In this document: positions 6,304-9,663 of the stretch, piece after piece
Layout: every line of letters begins with the position of its first letter
How positions within the stretch are numbered: position 1 is the stretch's first letter
Source of the DNA: CAZFZT01 sp964523675
Lineage (GTDB): Bacteria > Planctomycetota > Phycisphaerae > Phycisphaerales > SM1A02
Direction: 5' to 3'
Length of the DNA: 9,663 bases
NCBI GenBank assembly: GCA_964523675.1
Contig: CAZFZT010000103.1
Location: 1 to 9,663 of the forward strand
Translations under genes and position numbers: made by a program
Notes under the pieces: generated by a model
Database searches by the model: none
What the model was told of the DNA's origin: nothing
Seen by the model: the letters and a program-made list of their open reading frames with translations, nothing else

Positions 6304-7365
6304 CTACTTCCCTGCGTAATCGATAAGCGAGCCGATCTCGCTGCGCAGGTCTTTGCGATGGACGACTCGATCGATGAACCCGCAGTTCTGGAGGAACTCT
6401 GCACGTTGGAATCCATCGGGAAGTTCCTGGCGGATCGTCTGTTGAATGACGCGCGGCCCTGCGAAGCCGATGAGCGCCTTTGGTTCCGCAAGAATCACAT
6501 CGCCGAGCATCGCGAAACTTGCGGTGACCCCGCCGGTGGTTGGATCTGTCAGGACCGAGATATAGAGGCCGCCCATTTCATCGAAGCGCGCGAGTGCGGC
6601 TGAGGTTTTCGCCATTTGCATAAGCGAATAACCTGATTCCATCATGCGGGCGCCGCCGGATGCGCTGACGATGATTAAAGGAAGGTCGTGTTCGCCTGCT
6701 GTTTCGACTGCGCGCGTGATCTTTTCACCGATGACCGAACCCATCGATCCACCCAGGAAGAAGAAATCCATGACGGCGAGGATCACCTTGCGTCCTTTGA
6801 TGAATCCGAAGCCGGTGTGGACGCCGTCGTTCTGACCGGACTTCTTCTGTGCTGCAAGCACTCGTTCCTTGTACGTCTTCAGGTCGACGAAATTGAGCGG
6901 ATCCATCGGAGCCATCTTCTCGTTGAAGGGCTCGAACGATCCGGGGTCGCACAACTGCTTGACCCGCTGCTCGCCGGTGACGCGAAAGTGGTGCTGGCAC
7001 TCGGGGCACACCCAGAGGTTCTGCTCAACGGATTTGCGAAAGAGGATTGCACTGCAGCCGTCCGGCGGCGGGCATCGCATCCACAATCCTTCCGGAATGT
7101 TCTTCTTCGCGCGAGGTGTCGCCAGTGGGCCCGGCAGCAGTTCCACGCTGTTGGTCGGCTCCAAATCGGTTGCGGCCGAGGAATCCTGCGGGGCTGCCTC
7201 CGGCTGATCTTGAGCGCTGGCTTGGCTGGGCAGATGCGTCATCTGAGGAGGCAACGATAGGCGGCAGGGCAGAAGATCGATCGCAAGGCAGCCGTCCAGT
7301 GCCGCAGCGGCCGGAACCCGCCACACCAGCGTAGCGAAGGCGGCGACGACTTGCAAGACTTCCAT
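6304..7365 (-). CDS. accD: Acetyl-CoA carboxylase carboxyltransferase subunit beta
   Basis: AccD pairs with AccA to transfer the carboxyl group from biotin carrier protein to acetyl-CoA, the committed step of fatty-acid synthesis, in the cytoplasm. In the 353-residue reading the zinc ribbon has C98, C104, C120 and C123 (KNIPEGLWMRC ... WVCPEC). The crotonase-fold core shows GGSMGSVIGEK (205-215), VSASGGARMMESG (233-245), TDPTTGGVTASFAMLGD (273-289), IGFAGPRVIQQTIRQELP (299-316) and GFQRAEFL. The first zinc knuckle is C-x5-C instead of the usual C-x2-C. The start is uncertain. The ATG at 7365 follows an in-frame TGA directly and gives a hydrophobic N-terminus unusual for this enzyme. The ATG at 7242 gives 312 residues, closer to the usual length of about 300, and is the more likely start, but neither has a clear Shine-Dalgarno sequence. 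It lies downstream of nuoE, where nuoF often stands. Confidence 0.95.
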   Translation of the reverse strand: MEVLQVVAAFATLVWRVPAAAALDGCLAIDLLPCRLSLPPQMTHLPSQASAQDQPEAAPQDSSAATDLEPTNSVELLPGPLATPRAKKNIPEGLWMRCPPPDGCSAILFRKSVEQNLWVCPECQHHFRVTGEQRVKQLCDPGSFEPFNEKMAPMDPLNFVDLKTYKERVLAAQKKSGQNDGVHTGFGFIKGRKVILAVMDFFFLGGSMGSVIGEKITRAVETAGEHDLPLIIVSASGGARMMESGYSLMQMAKTSAALARFDEMGGLYISVLTDPTTGGVTASFAMLGDVILAEPKALIGFAGPRVIQQTIRQELPDGFQRAEFLQNCGFIDRVVHRKDLRSEIGSLIDYAGK

Positions 7366-7387
7366 TCAAATCGGCCATCGAACCGAC

Positions 7388-7407
7388 GCGACATCCGAAA
7401 ATGTCGC
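7388..7407. promoter_or_regulatory. Hairpin between nuoE and accD
   Basis: GCGACAT (7388-7394) and ATGTCGC (7401-7407) pair perfectly over 7 bp around a 6-nt loop, 22 nt after the nuoE stop. There is no T-run after it on the minus strand, so it is not a canonical intrinsic terminator. It could be an RNA-processing or attenuating hairpin in the nuoE-accD space. Confidence 0.35.
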
Positions 7408-7428
7408 AGTTGAGCGACCTTCCTGACC

Positions 7429-7956
7429 TCAATCAGGCAATGAATCAATCAATTTGTCGATGCCTTCGATGGTGAGGTTGTCGTGGCGATCGTCGTTGAC
7501 GAGGGCGCACGGCGCGCCTTCGCAGGCGCCGAGACACTCGAGCGCGAGCAGCGTGAACTTGCCGTCTTCCGTCGTTTCGTGCGGATCGATGCCGAGCTTC
7601 GTGCGAATGTGATCGATGATGGCCTGATGGCCGCAGACTTCACACGCGATCGACTGGCACACGCCGATGACGTACTTGCCCACCGGCTCCGCGTGAAACT
7701 CTTCATAGAACGAAACGGTGTCAAGCACATCGCCGGGCGCGATCTCGAGGAAGCGCGCGATCTCGATCATCGATTGATACGGGATGTGGTGATACGTGTG
7801 CTGTACATCGTGCAAGATGGGCATGAGCGCGCCCATCTTCGTTTCATAACGTGGGAGAATTTCCTTCTCATACCGCGCTTTCATCGCGTCGGTGAGGTAC
7901 GGCTCAGACCGCGTGGGAATCTTCGTCGTCGCAGATGGTTTGACTATCCAGGCCAT
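7429..7956 (-). CDS. nuoE: NADH-quinone oxidoreductase subunit E (24 kDa, 2Fe-2S)
   Basis: 175 residues, a normal length for NuoE, which holds the N1a 2Fe-2S cluster in the NADH-oxidising arm of complex I. The N-terminal helical part carries MPILHDVQHTYHHIPYQSMIEIARFLEI (about 45-72). The thioredoxin-like part carries the four cluster ligands C100 and C105 (CQSIAC) and C141 and C145 (CLGAC), with GDVLDTVSFYEEFH before them. The product fits the nuoD gene upstream, but the two are separated by a 513-bp inserted-looking unit. The ATG at 7956 is 2 nt past the left repeat of that unit, and the only Shine-Dalgarno-like sequence is the GGTGA at the repeat's end. nuoF does not follow; accD does. Confidence 0.95.
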   Translation of the reverse strand: MAWIVKPSATTKIPTRSEPYLTDAMKARYEKEILPRYETKMGALMPILHDVQHTYHHIPYQSMIEIARFLEIAPGDVLDTVSFYEEFHAEPVGKYVIGVCQSIACEVCGHQAIIDHIRTKLGIDPHETTEDGKFTLLALECLGACEGAPCALVNDDRHDNLTIEGIDKLIDSLPD

Positions 7957-7958
7957 GT

Positions 7959-7990
7959 ATTCACCACAGAGGCACAGAGGACACAGAGAG
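7959..7990 (+). repeat. CACAGAGG-type inverted repeat, left copy
   Basis: The plus strand reads ATTCACCACAGAGG and then further CACAGAGG-like units, three tandem units in all. It matches the right copy at 8438-8469 in inverted orientation: the outer 21 bp are identical and about 28-30 of 32 bp agree overall. The end facing nuoE gives GGTGAAT on the minus strand, 2 nt before the nuoE ATG. The same motif is familiar from many environmental bacterial genomes, where its translation gives TTEAQRHRE-like peptides in misannotated proteins. Confidence 0.85.
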
Positions 7991-7998
7991 GTTGGGAG

Positions 7999-8415
7999 TT
8001 AATGAGCAGGTCGCGAATCGAGAACACTTTTCGCAAGAGCGCGCTTCAAGTCATGATCCAGAGCGTTCATGCTCCTTGGCAGTTGTTTTCCACCACAGTT
8101 GCATGCGACACGGTTGCCCGTGAAGTTGATGGTGCATTCATCCATGTCAACGATCAACTGCGGCGCAAAAGTTGCAAATGATAGAGTCCACTCAGAGTCA
8201 TCCGCGATCCACCTACGCAGCAGGTCGCTCGTTTCTCGATCTGGAACGAATGTCTTCTCGTAGGCAATGTCACCATGTTCATACACGAGCAGAGTTGCTG
8301 ATTGATCGAGTCTCACTCCACGAAGCGGGTTTCGATGAGAATTCAGAAAGTAGGCGGTAGCAGCGACGATCAGCACGGCACCGATAAGGAGGATGGCCCT
8401 GAACCTACGTCGCAT
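7999..8415 (-). CDS. Small membrane-anchored protein of unknown function (cassette cargo)
   Basis: 138 residues starting MRRRFRAILLIGAVLIVAAT, an N-terminal positively charged stretch plus one hydrophobic segment (about 7-24) without a lipobox. The protein is therefore probably anchored in the inner membrane with the rest outside. The soluble part has YEKTFVPDRETSDLLRRWI, a WTLSFATFAPQLIVDMDEC segment and C94, C105 and C107 (CNCGG). I do not recognise the family. GAGAGGG lies just before the ATG (7 nt), partly made by sequence next to the right repeat. The stop codon is 8 nt from the left repeat, so the gene fills the cassette. It has no evident link to complex I, and its place between nuoD and nuoE is probably an accident of insertion. 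Confidence 0.75.
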   Translation of the reverse strand: MRRRFRAILLIGAVLIVAATAYFLNSHRNPLRGVRLDQSATLLVYEHGDIAYEKTFVPDRETSDLLRRWIADDSEWTLSFATFAPQLIVDMDECTINFTGNRVACNCGGKQLPRSMNALDHDLKRALAKSVLDSRPAH

Positions 8416-8437
8416 TTCATACCCTCTCTTTTCGCTC

Positions 8438-8469
8438 TCCTCTGTGCTCTCTGTGCCTCTGTGGTGAAT
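8438..8469 (-). repeat. CACAGAGG-type inverted repeat, right copy
   Basis: Reverse complement of the left copy at 7959-7990, with the same outer ATTCACCACAGAGG end and small differences in the inner units (AG for GA after the first 21 bp). The outer end adjoins the nuoD stop codon directly. The inner end continues as pyrimidine-rich sequence into the ribosome-binding region of the cargo gene. Confidence 0.85.
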
Positions 8470-9663
8470 TCATCTGTCCAACTCTGCAGCAATGACGTTG
8501 ATTGACCCCAGCACCGCGACCAGATCCGCGAGCATGTGGCCTTCGAGCATTTTTGAGAACGATTGATAATTGATGAACGACGGCGGCCGGGTGCTGGCTC
8601 TCCACGGCGTGCGCCCGCCGTCGCCGACGATGTAAAAACCCAGTTCGCCGTTGGGCGATTCGATGGCGGCATACGTTTCGCCGATTGGAACATCGAAGCC
8701 GCGGTTGTACATGAACAACTCGAAGTGCTGGATCAGTCCTTCGATGGAGCCATACACGTCGGCCTTGGGGGGAATATGCACCTTGCCCTCGACATCGACA
8801 TTCATCGGCCCCTTCGGAATGCGGTCGATCAACTGATCGATGATGCGTATCGACTGCCTGACTTCTTCAAGCCGCACGAGGTAGCGTGAATAGCAGTCGC
8901 CGGCGGTGGCAATCGCAACATTGAACTGGACGGGCTCCGCGCCTTCACCATCCCAATTCTCCTTGAAGCAGAGGTATGGTTCGTCCTTGCGAAGGTCTCG
9001 CTTCACGCCGGAGGCGCGCGCAAGCGGTCCGGACAAACTCCACGCAATGGCGTCATCGTGGCTGATCACGCCGATGTTCTGCACACGATCAATGAAGATG
9101 CGATTGCGATTGAGCAGCGTCTCAATATCCTTGATCGCTTTGGGCATGCGCGTGTCGATGAAGTTCCGCACCATCTTGCGGAAGACTTCATCATCAGGCA
9201 GGTCCTGCATGGTGCCGCCGACGCGCGTGTAATCGGGATGAAAGCGCTGGCCGGAGACGTAGTCGAGAATGTCGTAGATGTGCTCGCGCTCGTTGAAGCC
9301 GTAAAGGAATCCTGTGAACGCACCGAGGTCGAGCGCAGCCGCGCCAATGCACAACAGGTGATTCTGAATGCGACCGAGTTCCGCGAGGATGGTGCGAACG
9401 ACCTTGCAGCGCGGCGTCAGGTCGATGCCGAAGAGTGTCTCGACCGCGTGATGCCAGGCGATGTCGTTAACGATCGGTGAGACATAGTCCATCCGGCTCA
9501 CCACGGTGACGTACTGGTTGTAGTCGTGGTGCTCGCCGAGTTTCTCAAAGCCGGAGTGGAGGTAACCGTTGTGCGGGATGGCGCGGACGACGCGCTCGCC
9601 GTCGAGTTCGAGGATGATGCGCAGCGTGGTGTGCGTCGCCGGGTGCTGCGGCCCGAAGTTGAG
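8470..9663 (-). CDS. nuoD: NADH-quinone oxidoreductase subunit D (49 kDa), partial at N-terminus
   Basis: 397 codons are visible; the frame is open to the right edge, so only the extreme N-terminus is missing. NuoD forms part of the quinone-binding site at the junction of the two arms of complex I. Seen in order: LNFGPQHPATHTTLRI, NGYLHSGFEKLGEHHDYNQYV, SRMDYVSPIVNDIAWHHAVE, LFGIDLTPRCKVVRTILAELGRIQNHLL, TRVGGTMQDLP, RASGVKRDLRKDEPY and the family-typical end PSFINYQSFSKMLEGHMLADLVAVLGSINVIAAELDR read in two parts. The His of GPQHPATH and the following motif are those near the quinone site. The frame continues 53 codons upstream of a GTG at 9504, so that GTG is not the start. Whether it is fused to NuoC cannot be told from this window. 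Confidence 0.95.
   Translation of the reverse strand, partial: LNFGPQHPATHTTLRIILELDGERVVRAIPHNGYLHSGFEKLGEHHDYNQYVTVVSRMDYVSPIVNDIAWHHAVETLFGIDLTPRCKVVRTILAELGRIQNHLLCIGAAALDLGAFTGFLYGFNEREHIYDILDYVSGQRFHPDYTRVGGTMQDLPDDEVFRKMVRNFIDTRMPKAIKDIETLLNRNRIFIDRVQNIGVISHDDAIAWSLSGPLARASGVKRDLRKDEPYLCFKENWDGEGAEPVQFNVAIATAGDCYSRYLVRLEEVRQSIRIIDQLIDRIPKGPMNVDVEGKVHIPPKADVYGSIEGLIQHFELFMYNRGFDVPIGETYAAIESPNGELGFYIVGDGGRTPWRASTRPPSFINYQSFSKMLEGHMLADLVAVLGSINVIAAELDR

Larger units (their letters stand above)
7959..8469. mobile_element. Small inverted-repeat-bounded cassette inserted between nuoD and nuoE
   Basis: A 511-bp unit bounded by near-identical inverted repeats of about 32 bp and carrying a single gene that fills the interior. 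Its right end touches the nuoD stop codon at 8470-8472 and its left end is 2 nt from the nuoE ATG, so it takes up the whole gap between two genes that normally adjoin. No transposase is encoded and no target-site duplication is visible. It is best read as a non-autonomous insert or cassette; the mechanism is unknown. The single cargo gene is co-oriented with the nuo genes, so they may still be transcribed together. Confidence 0.6.

Noticed and set aside
7959..8469. Classical insertion sequence
   Set aside because: No transposase frame and no target-site duplication are visible; the enclosed gene is a small anchored protein.
8370..8693. Minus-strand frame containing TTEAQRAQRRAKREG
   Set aside because: This peptide is the well-known chance translation of the CACAGAGG-type repeat and overlaps nuoD in another frame.

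Overview
The window looks like a chromosomal piece of a planctomycete, probably of the Phycisphaerae. This is inferred from style rather than from a marker gene. A very long secreted protein carries an FG-GAP stretch, a 'GDLNGDEVIDAADF' dockerin-like repeat and a DRDGDG calcium-binding stretch, which are typical of that phylum's extracellular proteins. A stand-alone LuxR-type helix-turn-helix protein lies beside it, and the GC content is moderately high. Every gene I can support lies on the minus strand, so transcription runs from right to left. No rRNA, tRNA, CRISPR array or transposase was seen.

Right end, in transcription order: the core genes nuoD (N-terminus beyond the right edge), nuoE and accD. 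NuoD and NuoE are subunits of respiratory complex I. AccD is the carboxyltransferase beta subunit of acetyl-CoA carboxylase. The whole 513-bp gap between nuoD and nuoE is filled by a compact unit: two nearly identical inverted repeats of about 32 bp built on CACAGAGG, enclosing one small gene for a membrane-anchored protein. The unit begins directly at the nuoD stop codon and ends 2 nt before the nuoE start codon. It looks like a small inserted cassette, and its end supplies the GGTGA ribosome-binding sequence of nuoE.

Middle: after accD comes an AT-rich intergenic stretch with two overlapping dyads, then a gene for a 101-residue LuxR/GerE-type DNA-binding protein with no receiver domain.

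Left half: a 1660-codon gene encodes a Sec-exported mosaic protein. Its parts in order are a signal peptide, an FG-GAP-like segment, a dockerin-like EF-hand pair, a spacer with about 50 cysteines and a strict C-x3-C-x4 rhythm, a thrombospondin-type-3-like acidic stretch, beta-rich Ig-like segments, a Gly/Ala-rich pre-toxin segment, and a C-terminal HHxxP...H...H...H domain resembling the HNH/Endonuclease VII toxins of polymorphic toxin systems. Its stop codon overlaps the start codon of the next gene (ATGA). That gene encodes a soluble protein without a signal peptide and runs off the left edge. By position it is the likely immunity protein. I read the left half as a polymorphic toxin-immunity locus of unusual architecture, possibly controlled by the neighbouring LuxR-type protein. 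The toxin assignment rests on motif layout and gene order; the immunity assignment rests on gene order alone.
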